Assembly (NCBI GenBank): GCA_027391075.1
Contig: DAHYHI010000042.1
Coordinates: 62,001 to 126,000, forward strand
Direction: 5' to 3'
DNA from: JAJZAM01 sp027391075
GTDB taxonomy: Bacteria; Actinomycetota; Acidimicrobiia; Acidimicrobiales; Palsa-688
Length of the DNA stretch: 64,000 bases
The notes below the pieces were generated by a model, which made no database searches, had not been told where the DNA came from, and saw only the letters and a list, made by a program, of their open reading frames with translations. Position 1 is the first letter of the stretch; the number at the start of each line of letters is the position of its first letter. The position numbers were made by a program, and so were the translations under genes. Shown here one piece after another: positions 10,001 through 16,666 of the stretch.

Positions 10001-10112
10001 CGAGAGCTACCAGGACGGCTACGACGGCAGCTGCGAGGGCGGCCAGGCAGACCATCGCAAAGCTCGCGCCGAAGTGACGCCTCCTCGCCGTCGGGGGGAG
10101 CCCGGACATCAC
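1020..10112 (-). CDS. Giant secreted RTX-like / Ig-like repeat protein (3030 aa)
   Basis: Starts with GTG at 10112, overlapping the stop of the upstream gene as GTGA; an ATG directly follows. An Arg-rich N-terminus and a hydrophobic helix (residues about 17-42) ending near PAYA form a signal peptide, so export is likely. Most of the chain is low-complexity Gly/Ser/Thr/Asp beta repeats of the type AGSGSDTF, GGGGSDTLDL and FSAVGS. The clearest hemolysin-type nonapeptides (GGGGADTLVGGTGTDTL) lie near residues 2700-2755. About four Ig-like domains occupy residues about 1050-1455 (DNA about 5750-6960). Cys is scarce and no catalytic motif is seen. Likely role: a calcium-dependent surface or matrix adhesin (inference). 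Odd points are an internal codon-usage island (about 4300-5270) and a 180-base direct duplication. No C-terminal anchoring motif is visible. Confidence 0.9.
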   Translation of the reverse strand: MMSGLPPTARRRHFGASFAMVCLAALAAAVVAVLVALASSLVDPTPAYATGSTATSCSQGSGSTSASAVFDVSLGDGTTTISDQSGNLDYTSTNGTSLQSCGTLGTSSTTVNFSIATSATPTALVFDEASNGTSEFPRTVTFAGAVAASGSTTAITVDGAAGESIAVGSNGINLNFSSTSTYTAGTLTGVGSYDLVAGTGPVTLSAGGQGGTGGPATVTVTLDGSAGGADTFVAGDSSETFKAGATASTGSTLDFSQLTCPATSCSLAVNATASNVSAGATTVGTDTAQLVPSSGSGYTYTFTNNAADFTVVNGNQANPTAYYAAPSSAVTLDSWVNLYGTGAGGYTVTVSGSHDTVTAGSGTETFTATASSTTFNAGSGSDTFTVTGGTNTFNSGSGNDSFYDTGTSNTVSFSAVGSSQASPLRVDLNTGTATNETVSDVFQTSSTSTSTAPFSTIDGSSQGYTVFTAAGSGGYDLVGAGSGNSVDFSSLNANGVVVNLSGSLQTVSAPISSTTTLSNFGLGNGQALLAPPVSGATSCTTSTCDTISDITSVTGSTDGFSTLYAGSQANATFAFDTSGNDNTLYSDACSVAGGCSYDFTAVAGSTGNTVNAGAGTETVTATASSATFNAGSGSDTFTVTGGSNTFNAGAGDDSFYDTGTSNTVSFSAVGSTQTSQLYVDVNAGAQTVGGHSLQSGEAASATASYNFQSASGSFDSSPFTVVDGSTNQGYTNFYLGATGGVSLDPNQGPVPGDTVSFEGSSNGVVANLSGGSLSVTATIAPGVTVTGFSLPSDAVLVEDPTAGSSCSSASPYCDTLGNVTNVTGPPAGFSTFYAGPGPTASVAYSFTGQANDNTFYGGSGQDAFTGNGSGDRFVAGTGPDTFTESTTGVANTIDFSAVPVGPACSTGSCTLLVNLSGSLTAVPSGSAALLSGTTTLTTYSFENGAFSTFIGALGGNTTFEGGHGSYDYVGQGSSNTLDFSQYQPPGGSTPSLDLNVTSSPAQATLDGTPEAFSDIFDLIGLSGGNTSFQAGSTGGYTFDGKVGADGANTAVFSSQGPSTTLTATVSAGQTVASGTVSFYLNGDVPLCSGVPVQSSGDTATASCVTSSLPTGADSVLSVYTPAGGSPLAGSAGSAAVTVTTGSTSTAQTTTTTITAPSSGSVAAGATTLSATVSAGSGNLPTGGTVDFAVAGGAVLCQVAVPGASTSDSVTCQGILPQGSFDLLATYVPPTGSATSGSYATLPLTVSSNQTPTTVTFATSGCFISFLASSYCNLSATVTSTGAAVTSGTVTFELASSSGVALPVYTGGTCVATLTTATGGTATCQSSLAAFGNSVIAYYTPTAGSALSPSAAAAVVEPFFTQLNVSPQITGTVYAGIQATISVTVGADLNGGTLSFNLDGTTFLGSVTVPAGATSVQFFTTFPATGTYDVIVTYTPVNTTTTYSPSVSTLTVTVSPPVQTGSALGSVQDTQAGITVDLSSAGATTGDVTTSASPSPTAVNLGPGQVLVAAPSAGVTTCQTSPLASFCDTLKGIANVTGSNGGHNTFVAGTTSETFNDTGNVGADTANFGFVGAGNGAVLTVNVTGIGTSYVATLGGSAVAYTFNSDFTSFVGSLGGFTTFLAGSASGLSFVGQGSNNEVSFAADGSAVVVNLSGSAFLVGSCSVGGGEALVTSVSACKTDSLSGVSTVAGSGVGGDTFVAGSSAETFLSGGGGASETVSFANVTSPVVVNVSAPGLSPDSVGFGTALAGGVTYTFSSFDSSPINFVGSPGGSTFFAGSEADSFTGGGGTSTLSFADAQTGSLTVCTVASGYDSGCTAGGVAVLGTGTTVSFSNIFDFQGLSSLSQTSVSSLSTVFVAGGAGGYTFDALAGAATADFSASSVPVTVNLSSGVVSGLTGTAGTDTLAGVGTVYGSAGGRNSFIVGSSSESFGDRGSVGGDSISFSTVTATNANSGGTLTVNATNSPTTSAGAYTATFGSTSYTFSVGGSGFTTLTGATSGYTTLLEPGFSGGISFTGSGPSNTVDFSADRTGLTVDMSPLGAATPAPGTVEILSATGSVVGTDTLSGSIAKVIGSEGPNTFYGGLTGTEFTSNSTTNTVSYLKLTAGAVQIDLANGTVGGIGLAGSDSYLFAFGTPTIQGSPGSDVFVVGQPGAVIEGGGGSDTLDLAQMPAPPSGTSGADVNLEDGTISGTSIAGVTFTPCTTTQTALQLCLAAITGSPYNDVFTLAANQLSLPGVSITGDGGSDTLDLSQISSAVTVTMPTAKAGCVIAVTATTPPGTPCPSGTGAAPAPVTFSGVVNLSGTATGSDYVYAGSGAENLSGGASNAGTLDLSQAGFAVSVTVSDATGLPQGTATNSFLTISDTFSGFTSFVGTSLSDSFTQTGPGDFSFNGAGGANTLTLSGSTLVGAQVTLVAGGAGCATGTANGTITLSGVVSDTFECMSNVGSSTSAPTYLVSPGQTATVNGGGNGVLELCSSTAAGPSNACTIPSGPVTVNLAAGTVTGGGYNFSFTGVVTVDGTGLGDTFIAGPGSFKLNSEGGNALVSFASFGGPVVVNDSASSYTIPSGYTIGSTLVPGDTVAAGTAVSAFGTITLTGIADITATANYNDIVVAGSAPATLVGGAGADRFVLSGGIDSLYAGTGGATLDLSAIDTTGPTTLDLASSAMQPLGSNGGYLQILGGNITTVDASPNGSDIWGGQGNLTLVGGPGADWLAAGAGNETVTGGGGADTLVGGTGTDTLSGGSSPVTFVPGSGTDTLTSPTSGNTLDYQGAPSGVDVNLSSNIFSVPSGEPFAGTTLAGLQATGGWGATVNLSGAGVTAVDGTSSADLFVTSSSNTIQGGGGNDLFVVEGSNNTLQAGTGSQSVFLFEAAGSNVISGGGMSTVDFSQSTGQVTVNLQAGFAEGGFGGFQQLSGILNIVGSNLASVQGSAGPTDILIAGSSGATVAALNGGAFIQSAPSGGDTLIDRGSGPATFCVASNCQQSGTTAGGGDTMYGGSGQNYFFAQNNVVDNIIELPGSLDYLYTDPADKVSVA
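4300..5270 (-). other. Codon-usage island inside the giant gene
   Basis: Over about 970 bases the coding strand changes to codons ending in T or G (GGT, GCT, TCG, GTG, ACG) and C-ending codons nearly disappear. On the plus strand this reads as an A/C-only texture. The flanks on both sides return to the C-rich third positions of the rest of the gene, and the right boundary near 5270 is abrupt. The reading frame and repeat type continue through the island, so it is a composition change within one protein. Confidence 0.75.
8100..8279 (-). repeat. Direct repeat copy A (about 180 bases)
   Basis: Near-identical to 8859-9038, 759 bases (253 codons) away and in frame in the giant gene. It encodes the GSDTFTVTGG(S/T)NTFN and DTGTSNTVSFSAVGS segments. 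It looks like an internal duplication of one repeat unit. Confidence 0.85.
8859..9038 (-). repeat. Direct repeat copy B (about 180 bases)
   Basis: Partner of 8100-8279. It has a few substitutions, several of them silent. Both copies begin at a GGATCCTACGG sequence on the plus strand. Confidence 0.85.
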
Positions 10113-12514
10113 GTTCCCATTCCTACCACAGGTCTATTGAGCACGATGTTCCCCGTCGACCCGTAAAAAGGTGCGTTCCCGAAGCTGAAGATCCCGCCGT
10201 CCGAGGCGACCATCCAGTAGCCGCCGCCGGTCGGTGTAGCCGCCATGCCCACGATCGGCTTGTTCAGATGTATGTTCCCCGTCGACCCGTAGAAGGGGGC
10301 GTCGCCGAAGCTGAAGATCCCCCCGTCTGCCGCCACCAGCCAATAGCCGGGGGCGCCGGGGTAGGCGGCCATGCCCACGATCGGCTGGTTCAGATGTATG
10401 TTCCCCGTCGAGCCGAGGAAGGGAGCGTCGCCGAAGCTGAATATCCCGCCGTCAGCCGCGACCAGCCAGTAACCCCCACCGTCAGGAGTGGCGGCCATGC
10501 CCACGATCGGCTGGTTCAAATGTATGTTCCCCGTCGACCCGTAGAACTGGGCGTCGCCGAAACTGAAAATGCCCCCGTCAGCCGCGACCAGCCAATAACC
10601 CCCACCGTTAGGAGTAGCCGCCATACCCACGATCGGCTGGTTCAAATGTATGTTCCCTGTCGACCCGTAGAACTGGGCGTCGCCGAAACTGAACACGCCG
10701 CCGTCAGCGGCGACCAACCAATAACCCTCGCCGTTAGGAGTAGCCGCCATGCCCACGATCGGCTGGTTCAGATGTATGGCCCCCGTCGACCCGTAGAAGG
10801 GGTTGGAGAAGCTGAAGATGCCGCCGTCCGAGGCGACCAGCCAGTACCCGGGCGGGGCGGGCGGCGGCGGGATGTGCTGGACGACGGTGGACGAGGATCC
10901 CTGAGACGGGTTGGCTGTCACGCCGCCGGAGGCTTGGACTCCGCCGCTGAAGGTCTGCTGGTTTCCGGCGGTGTAGTTGACGGCCATGTTGATCGGTACG
11001 GACACCGACGTGGAGCCGGCCGGTATGGTCACCTGGGTGCAGCCGTTCGAGGTGCCCGCGGCGAAGCCTCCCGAACCGCACACGCTGACGGTCACAGGCG
11101 AATACAGAGGCTCGTTGATCGTGAGGTTGTAGTCGACCACCTGGGTGCCGCTGCTCGAACCGGGAAACTGCACCATCGGCGGCGAGGTGACGCTCACCGA
11201 CGGTCCGAGCACCTGCACCAATCCGACGGCCGTGGTCCCCTGCGTACCCCCTGGCACCTGCCCGGCGCCGACGACGGAACCGTCGGGTTCCGAGGCGACC
11301 GAAGCCAGGCTGGACGGGCCCGGTTCGGCGACCGTGGACGTGCCGGCGGCACCGAAACTGGCGTTCAGCGCGCCAGTGGCCGCTTGGTACTGGGCGAACA
11401 TGACTTCCTGGTTGGGGCCTTGCCCGGCGGATCCCCCGACGGTGAGGGTGGCACCGTCGGGCTGGTAGGTGACCGAAGTGTACTGGCCGGAGCCGGTGGC
11501 AGGATCGGTCGTCCAGTAGGGTGTGCCGTTCGGGTTCAAAGCGACGAGGATCCCGCTCGAAGCCCCCGAGTCGCCTGACACGAAGATCGTTCCCGAAGGC
11601 GGGGCCGGCGCCTGCGATCCGGCCGGTACGACCACGACCCCGGTGCCCGACGTCGCAGCCGTCGACGGCGGGACGTACACGCCGTTGGTCGCGAAGCTGG
11701 TGTCGAGGGAGCCCGGTGTGGCTCCCGTCGTGGTGAGCGCCAGGACCGCCAGCTTCGTGCTGCCGCTGCAGGTCTCGGTGCCGGTGACGACGACGTCGCC
11801 GGTGGCCGGGTCGAGCGCCACACCGGTCGCCTGCGACGGGCAGCCGTTCAGCTGGGCCTGATAGAACCCTCCGGCCGCGAACGTCGTGTCTGGAGTGCCG
11901 CCCGGCTTAAGCCTGGTGACCAGAACCTGTGTGCTGTTCGAGGATGTATAGGAGAAGCCGGCCGCGTAGATATCGCCGGTGGCCGGGTCGACAGCGAGCG
12001 AGGTGAGCTCCCCACCGCTGACACCCGCGGTGCTGCAGAGAATCGGTTGGCTCCAGATAGGCTGTCCGGTGATGGCCGCTGGGTACTCCACGACCTCCGG
12101 CTGCTCGCCTTGGGCACACTTAGTCGACGAGACCGATCCGTAGCCGGCTGCGACGACGCCGGTGGCAGCGCCCGGCAGGTGGGTGGTGGTGGCGACGCCC
12201 AGGGCCTGGCCGGCGAAGGTCGGATTGGTGGCTATCTGAGCGCCCGTCGCCGAGAAGTCGGTGACCCGGAACAGCGCCTGACTGGCGTCTCCCGACACGA
12301 CGAGGTCGCCGCCCGGGAGCAGAGCCACCCCTGTCGCTCCGTCGCCTACCGTGTCCACTGCGGTGCCGTTAGCGCCGAAGGAAGAATCCGGTTGGCCTGG
12401 GCCTACGGCGGCAGCGACCGCGTCAGGCGCTACAAGGAACAGCGGGCCGACATTCATCGCCAGCACCCCCGAAGCGGCTGCGATAAGCCACATTTTCCTT
12501 TTCACTCTTTGCAT
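10109..12514 (-). CDS. Secreted delta-60 / GYWLVA-repeat beta-propeller protein (801 aa)
   Basis: The ATG at 12514 follows a TGGAGCG Shine-Dalgarno-like sequence. It encodes a basic N-terminus and a hydrophobic signal sequence ending near VAAA, so export is likely. Residues about 40-430 contain delta-60-type repeats marked by DSSFGANGT, DTTFAAGGF, DTSFATNGV and NASFGAAGT, probably a beta-propeller. A beta-sandwich segment follows (about 440-545). Residues about 554-801 are six tandem repeats of about 41 residues beginning GYWLVAADGGIFSFGDA, probably a second beta-propeller-like unit. It is the first gene of the minus-strand surface operon and its stop overlaps the start of the giant protein gene. 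Likely an extracellular binding or structural protein; no catalytic motif is seen. Confidence 0.88.
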   Translation of the reverse strand: MQRVKRKMWLIAAASGVLAMNVGPLFLVAPDAVAAAVGPGQPDSSFGANGTAVDTVGDGATGVALLPGGDLVVSGDASQALFRVTDFSATGAQIATNPTFAGQALGVATTTHLPGAATGVVAAGYGSVSSTKCAQGEQPEVVEYPAAITGQPIWSQPILCSTAGVSGGELTSLAVDPATGDIYAAGFSYTSSNSTQVLVTRLKPGGTPDTTFAAGGFYQAQLNGCPSQATGVALDPATGDVVVTGTETCSGSTKLAVLALTTTGATPGSLDTSFATNGVYVPPSTAATSGTGVVVVPAGSQAPAPPSGTIFVSGDSGASSGILVALNPNGTPYWTTDPATGSGQYTSVTYQPDGATLTVGGSAGQGPNQEVMFAQYQAATGALNASFGAAGTSTVAEPGPSSLASVASEPDGSVVGAGQVPGGTQGTTAVGLVQVLGPSVSVTSPPMVQFPGSSSGTQVVDYNLTINEPLYSPVTVSVCGSGGFAAGTSNGCTQVTIPAGSTSVSVPINMAVNYTAGNQQTFSGGVQASGGVTANPSQGSSSTVVQHIPPPPAPPGYWLVASDGGIFSFSNPFYGSTGAIHLNQPIVGMAATPNGEGYWLVAADGGVFSFGDAQFYGSTGNIHLNQPIVGMAATPNGGGYWLVAADGGIFSFGDAQFYGSTGNIHLNQPIVGMAATPDGGGYWLVAADGGIFSFGDAPFLGSTGNIHLNQPIVGMAAYPGAPGYWLVAADGGIFSFGDAPFYGSTGNIHLNKPIVGMAATPTGGGYWMVASDGGIFSFGNAPFYGSTGNIVLNRPVVGMGT
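10112..10851 (-). repeat. Six tandem 123-base repeats encoding GYWLVA units
   Basis: Six in-frame copies of about 123 bases (41 codons), the middle ones nearly identical at DNA level. Each contains the plus-strand phrase GATCGGCTGGTTCA or a close variant. The end copies are more diverged. The array is coding, with no spacers. Confidence 0.92.
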
Positions 12515-12652
12515 TCGCTCCAGATGCCGGCGTCGCCTAGGCGGCTTAGAGTTCCCGCTGTCGGTTCCGATACTTTCTACACCCGGCCGGCGCGGGGTTC
12601 AAGGCGTATCCGCAGGTTCTGCACTTTCGGGCAAGTACCTTCGTGTTCCTTT

Positions 12653-13525
12653 TCAGCGGCCTCCACCAGACGGCGCGGGCGCAAGGTCGAGGTTGTTGTA
12701 GATCTCCCGGGTCGCAGCCGAGCGGTTCAGCGTGTAGAAGTGCAGCCCTGCCGCCCCGCCGTCGAGCAGCTCACGGCACATGGTCGTCGCCAGTTCTATG
12801 CCGGCGCGTCTCACCGCCGTAGCGTCCCCTGCGGCTTCGAGCATCTCCACCATCTCCGCCGGGACCGCAGCGCCCATCTCGGCACGCCGGGGTATGGCGG
12901 CCAGGCTAGTTACGGGCATTATCCCTGCCAGAACCGGCTTGTCTACTCCCCTGGCCGACAGGTCGTCGACGAGACGGAAGTACTCGCCGCTGCGGAAGAA
13001 GAACTGAGTCACGGCGAAGTCGGCGAGTCTCAGCTTCTCGGCGAGACGATCCCGGTCGTAGCGTAGGTCCGGAGACCGTGGATGCCCGCCAGGGTGTGCT
13101 GCCACCCCGATCGAGAAACCGCCGATAGCTCTAGCCAGCTCCACCAGTTCGACCGCGTGGCGCAGCTCTCCCAGTCCAGCGGTCTGGTCCTGAGGGGGGT
13201 CGCCTCCGAGAGCCATCAGGTTGTCTACCCCGGCTTTTCGCAGGTCGACGAGAATCTCGGCTAGCTCCAGGCGCGTGTGTGCTGCGCACACCAGATGGGC
13301 CATCGGCGTTAGGCTCGTCGTCTGGAGCATCCCAACCACCAGCTGGTACGTCCGCCGCCTCGACTCTCGGCCACCCCGGTAGGTGACAGACACGAACGAC
13401 GGCCCGAGAGGCTGCAGGTCCTGGAGAGTTTCGACGAGGACCGAGTGCTCCTCGTCGTCGCGTGGAGGGTAGAACTCGAACGAGAACGTCCTGCCATGCG
13501 AGAGCATGTCCGAGATGCGGGTCAC
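12653..13525 (-). CDS. metF: 5,10-methylenetetrahydrofolate reductase
   Basis: Reduces 5,10-methylene-THF to 5-methyl-THF with FAD, supplying methyl groups for methionine synthesis. The N-terminal FSFEFYPP motif with its catalytic Glu, FVSVTYRGG, LMALGGDPP and FAVTQFFF match the family TIM barrel. The GTG at 13525 (VTRISDMLSHGRTFSFEF) gives 290 residues, the usual length. The open frame continues upstream to 13699, but that would run over purN and add a non-homologous Ala/Pro-rich leader. ATG at 13507 is an alternative start. The gene diverges from purN-purH-folD, and FolD makes the methylene-THF that MetF uses. Confidence 0.93.
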   Translation of the reverse strand: MTRISDMLSHGRTFSFEFYPPRDDEEHSVLVETLQDLQPLGPSFVSVTYRGGRESRRRTYQLVVGMLQTTSLTPMAHLVCAAHTRLELAEILVDLRKAGVDNLMALGGDPPQDQTAGLGELRHAVELVELARAIGGFSIGVAAHPGGHPRSPDLRYDRDRLAEKLRLADFAVTQFFFRSGEYFRLVDDLSARGVDKPVLAGIMPVTSLAAIPRRAEMGAAVPAEMVEMLEAAGDATAVRRAGIELATTMCRELLDGGAAGLHFYTLNRSAATREIYNNLDLAPAPSGGGR

Positions 13526-13631
13526 CCCGCCAGGATAGGCCGCTGTTTGCGCATGCGACGCCCCCGCCGGCGGCCCGGCCGGGGCCCAAGCAGCGGCGGA
13601 GGCGCCGGCGCGAAGCGAGTATCGTTGCACG

Positions 13632-14276
13632 GTGACCTTGCAACGTCCCCGGCTGGCCGTCCTGGCGTCGGGTACGGGCACCTTGCTGGAAGCGATCATC
13701 GACGCCGGGCTTCAAGTAACGGTGGTTGTTTCAGACAGGGACTGCCGGGCCCTGCGAGTAGCGGAGTCGGCGGGGCTGCAAGCCGAGCTTTTGGAACGCG
13801 ACAGCTTCGGGGCCGCCTTCGACCGTGACGGTTACAGCGCGTCCCTGGTGGACCTGCTCGCCCGCTACGAGATAGGCGTCGTGGCTATGGCGGGTTTCGC
13901 GACGATCCTGACGGGGCCGCTGTTCGAACGCTTCTCGGGCCGGGTACTGAACACCCACCCTTCCCTGCTGCCGGAGTTCAAAGGTTGGCACGCCGTTCGC
14001 GATGCCCTCCAAGCCGGGGCGGCGGTGACCGGGGCGACCGTGCACGTCGCTACCGAGCTGGTCGACGAAGGGCCGATCCTGGCACAGGAGGAAGTCCTAG
14101 TCCACACGGGCGATACCGAGTCGTCACTGCACGAGCGCATCAAGCAAGTGGAGCGACGACTCTACCCTGAGACGATACGCGCTTTCCTGGAGCAGGTAGG
14201 CGCCTGCCAGGCCGACGCTGGGGGGATACCGCAACAAAGCTTCGTAAACCCACGTACCCAAGGAGCGACGCCGTGA
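13632..14276 (+). CDS. purN: Phosphoribosylglycinamide formyltransferase
   Basis: Transfers the formyl group of 10-formyl-THF to GAR in step 3 of purine synthesis. It has the N-terminal nucleotide-binding loop (LASGTGTLLEA) and the catalytic triad region: N107 and H109 in NTHPSLLPEFKG, and D145 in VDEGPI. The length of 214 residues is typical. The start is GTG at 13632 with only a weak Shine-Dalgarno sequence; the protein begins MTLQRPRLAVLASG as expected. Its stop overlaps the purH start (GTGA at 14273), so the two are probably translationally coupled. Confidence 0.95.
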   Translation: MTLQRPRLAVLASGTGTLLEAIIDAGLQVTVVVSDRDCRALRVAESAGLQAELLERDSFGAAFDRDGYSASLVDLLARYEIGVVAMAGFATILTGPLFERFSGRVLNTHPSLLPEFKGWHAVRDALQAGAAVTGATVHVATELVDEGPILAQEEVLVHTGDTESSLHERIKQVERRLYPETIRAFLEQVGACQADAGGIPQQSFVNPRTQGATP

Positions 14277-15787
14277 GAGTGCTCATATCCGTCTACGACA
14301 AGACCGGCTTGGACGACCTCGCCCGCACCCTCGTCGACCTCGGCCACGAGATCATCGCCAGCGGCGGGAGCTCAGCCGCTCTGCTGTCCGCTGGGGTGCC
14401 GCACTCGACTGTGGAGGACGTCACGGGCGCCCCCGAAATCCTCGGCGGCCGGGTCAAGACCCTCCATCCCGCCGTCCACGGCGGGATCCTCGCCAACCTC
14501 GCCGACGAGACCCACCGAAGTGAGCTGACAGCCCAGCGCATCGAGCCGATAGGCATGGTCGTGTGCAACCTGTACCCGTTCCGCTCGAACCCGTCGATCG
14601 AGCTGATAGACGTCGGCGGACCCACCATGGTCCGGGCCGCAGCCAAGAACTGGGCGCACGTCGCGTCCGTCGTCGACCCCGCCGACTACGACACGGTCGT
14701 TGCGGAGCTGTCCGCCCACGGTGAGGTGACCTCCCCTACGCGCAGGCACTTGGCGGCGAAAGCGTTCGCCCACACGGCAGCGTACGACGCGGCGGTGGCG
14801 AACTGGTTCGCCGGACTGGACGCCCAAGCAGGCGCTCTTCCGGGCACCCTGCACGTTTCGCTGGAGCTTGCCTCGGGGCTGCGCTACGGGGAGAACCCCC
14901 ACCAGCGCGCCGCCCGCTACCGCACCATCGCCGAGCCGAGCTGGTGGGACCGGGTGGTCTCCCACGGCGGGATGGCCTTGTCGTACCTGAACCTCTACGA
15001 CGCTGACGCAGCGTGGCGGCTGGTCCACGAGATAGGCGACCTCGGGCCTGCCGCCGCCGTGGTCGTCAAGCACGCCAACCCGTGCGGGGCCGCCGTCGCT
15101 GGCGACGTCGCCACCGCGTACGAGCGGGCTTTCGAATGCGACCCCATGTCGGCTTTTGGCGGTATCGTCGCTATCAACGGCCCGGTGAGCGCGAAGGTCG
15201 CAGCCGAGATCGTCGCCAACGCCAAGGCCGACGTGCTCATAGCCTCCGACTTCGAACCCGACGCTTTGGAGCTGTTCGCCGCCAAGCGCAAGAACATGCG
15301 GGTGCTGTCCGCCCCGGCACCCGACGCCAGCGGACTTCATATCCGCCAGATCGGAGGCGGATGGCTGGTACAGGACCCCTACCGTTTCGTCACGGGCCGC
15401 GGGGAGTGGCGTGTCGTCACCAAAGCCCAGCCTAGCGAGGAGAACTGGCGTGACATGCAGCTCGCATGGCGGGTCTGCGCGGCGGTCAAGTCGAACGCTA
15501 TCGTCCTCGCCGCCGGAGGGATGGCCGTAGGAATAGGCGGCGGCCAGCAGAACCGGGTCACACCCGCAGAGATCGCAGCGGCCCGGGCAGCGGGGCGCGC
15601 CAAGGGCGGTGCCGCAGCCAGCGACGCTTTCTTCCCGTTCCGCGACGGGCTCGACGCGGCAGCCTCCGCGGGGGTTGCCGCAGTCATACAGCCCGGCGGG
15701 TCGGTGAACGACGGCCAGGTCATCGCAGCCGCCGACGAGCACGGCCTAGTTATGGTCTTCACCGGGGAAAGGCAGTTCCAGCACTGA
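14273..15787 (+). CDS. purH: Bifunctional AICAR formyltransferase / IMP cyclohydrolase
   Basis: Catalyses the last two steps of IMP synthesis. The N-terminal MGS-like cyclohydrolase domain (residues about 1-190) shows GGRVKTLHPAVHGGIL. The formyltransferase domain shows VVKHANPCGAA, the conserved Lys-His pair region, and SDAFFPFRD near the C-terminus. The length of 504 residues is slightly short of the usual 510-530 but all motifs are present. It overlaps purN by four bases and shares one base with folD, so purN-purH-folD form one operon in which FolD supplies the formyl-THF used by both PurN and PurH. Confidence 0.96.
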   Translation: MRVLISVYDKTGLDDLARTLVDLGHEIIASGGSSAALLSAGVPHSTVEDVTGAPEILGGRVKTLHPAVHGGILANLADETHRSELTAQRIEPIGMVVCNLYPFRSNPSIELIDVGGPTMVRAAAKNWAHVASVVDPADYDTVVAELSAHGEVTSPTRRHLAAKAFAHTAAYDAAVANWFAGLDAQAGALPGTLHVSLELASGLRYGENPHQRAARYRTIAEPSWWDRVVSHGGMALSYLNLYDADAAWRLVHEIGDLGPAAAVVVKHANPCGAAVAGDVATAYERAFECDPMSAFGGIVAINGPVSAKVAAEIVANAKADVLIASDFEPDALELFAAKRKNMRVLSAPAPDASGLHIRQIGGGWLVQDPYRFVTGRGEWRVVTKAQPSEENWRDMQLAWRVCAAVKSNAIVLAAGGMAVGIGGGQQNRVTPAEIAAARAAGRAKGGAAASDAFFPFRDGLDAAASAGVAAVIQPGGSVNDGQVIAAADEHGLVMVFTGERQFQH

Positions 15788-16647
15788 TGACAGCTCGACT
15801 TCTCGAAGGCTCCCCGGTCGCCGAGGGCGTGCTCGCCGACGTCGAAAGCCGCGTAGCGCGCCTTCGCAAGGTCGGCCACCAAGTCGGCTTGGCGACAGTA
15901 CTCGTCGGCGACGACCCGGCTAGCGTCGGCTACGTCGCCAAGAAGCACGCAACGTGCGAGCAGGTCGGTATCCGCTCCATCGACGTGCGAATCCCCGCCG
16001 AGGCAACCCAAGCGGACCTGATCGCCGAGATGGTCCGCCTCGGAAGCGACGACACCGTCGACGGCTACATCCTCCAGCATCCCCTGCCAGGGCACTTCGA
16101 CTTCAACCAGGCTATGCAAGCGATGAACCCGGCCAAGGACGTGGACGGCCTGCACCCCACCAACCTCGGGCTTCTTGCGCTCGGCGACCGCGGCTCCCCG
16201 CGACCTTGCACACCCCTTGGGATACAGGCGATGCTCGGCTTCTACGGGATACCCACCGACGGCGCGAGGATGGTCATAGTCGGTCGCGGCCCGACTCTGG
16301 GTCGTCCACTTTCGATCCTGATGTCGCTAAAAGAACCCGGCGCCAACGCCGCAGTGACCGTGCTGCACAGCGGCGTTCCCGGCATCGCCTCTGCGACCCG
16401 CGAAGCTGACATCGTCGTAGGAGCGGCCGGAGCGCCGAACATGATCACCGCTGACATGGTCCGCCCGGGAGCGGTGGTGATCGGCGGCGGCCTCACCTGG
16501 CAAGGCCGCCGGGCTCTCTCCGACGTCGACGAATCGTGCGCCGAGGTGGCCTCGTGGGTGACCCCCCGCCTGGGCGGGGTCGGGGTGACCACCGTTGCGA
16601 TGCTGCTCCGCAACACCGTCGAAGCAGCCGAGAGAAGCGCCTCGTGA
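15787..16647 (+). CDS. folD: Methylene-THF dehydrogenase / methenyl-THF cyclohydrolase
   Basis: Interconverts 5,10-methylene-THF and 10-formyl-THF with NADP. The ATG at 15787 shares its A with the purH stop codon. The catalytic Tyr/Lys segment SVGYVAKKHATCEQVGI, the DVDGLHPTNLG loop, PCTPLGIQAML and the NADP-binding GRGPTLGRP are all present. The length of 286 residues is normal. It ends 19 bases from the end of a convergent gene, and no hairpin terminator is seen between them. Confidence 0.96.
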   Translation: MTARLLEGSPVAEGVLADVESRVARLRKVGHQVGLATVLVGDDPASVGYVAKKHATCEQVGIRSIDVRIPAEATQADLIAEMVRLGSDDTVDGYILQHPLPGHFDFNQAMQAMNPAKDVDGLHPTNLGLLALGDRGSPRPCTPLGIQAMLGFYGIPTDGARMVIVGRGPTLGRPLSILMSLKEPGANAAVTVLHSGVPGIASATREADIVVGAAGAPNMITADMVRPGAVVIGGGLTWQGRRALSDVDESCAEVASWVTPRLGGVGVTTVAMLLRNTVEAAERSAS

Positions 16648-16666
16648 CAGCCCCCTCGGGCACGGG

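Noticed and set aside
10112..10851. Possible CRISPR-like array from regular 123-base repeats
   Set aside because: Repeats are contiguous, in frame and coding, with no unique spacers and no cas genes nearby.
10268..11578. 436-codon plus-strand frame opposite the GYWLVA repeat gene
   Set aside because: Repetitive because it mirrors the coding repeats on the other strand; the minus frame has a signal peptide and recognisable repeats.
12515..12652. Possible riboswitch or RNA element between metF and the surface operon
   Set aside because: The gap is only 138 bases, and I see no conserved stem or known aptamer core.
13526..13699. Upstream extension of metF
   Set aside because: It runs through the promoter region and into purN on the opposite strand and adds Ala/Pro-rich sequence not found in the family.
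15379..16155. Minus-strand frames opposite purH-folD
   Set aside because: No homology, and the plus-strand frames carry complete conserved enzymes.
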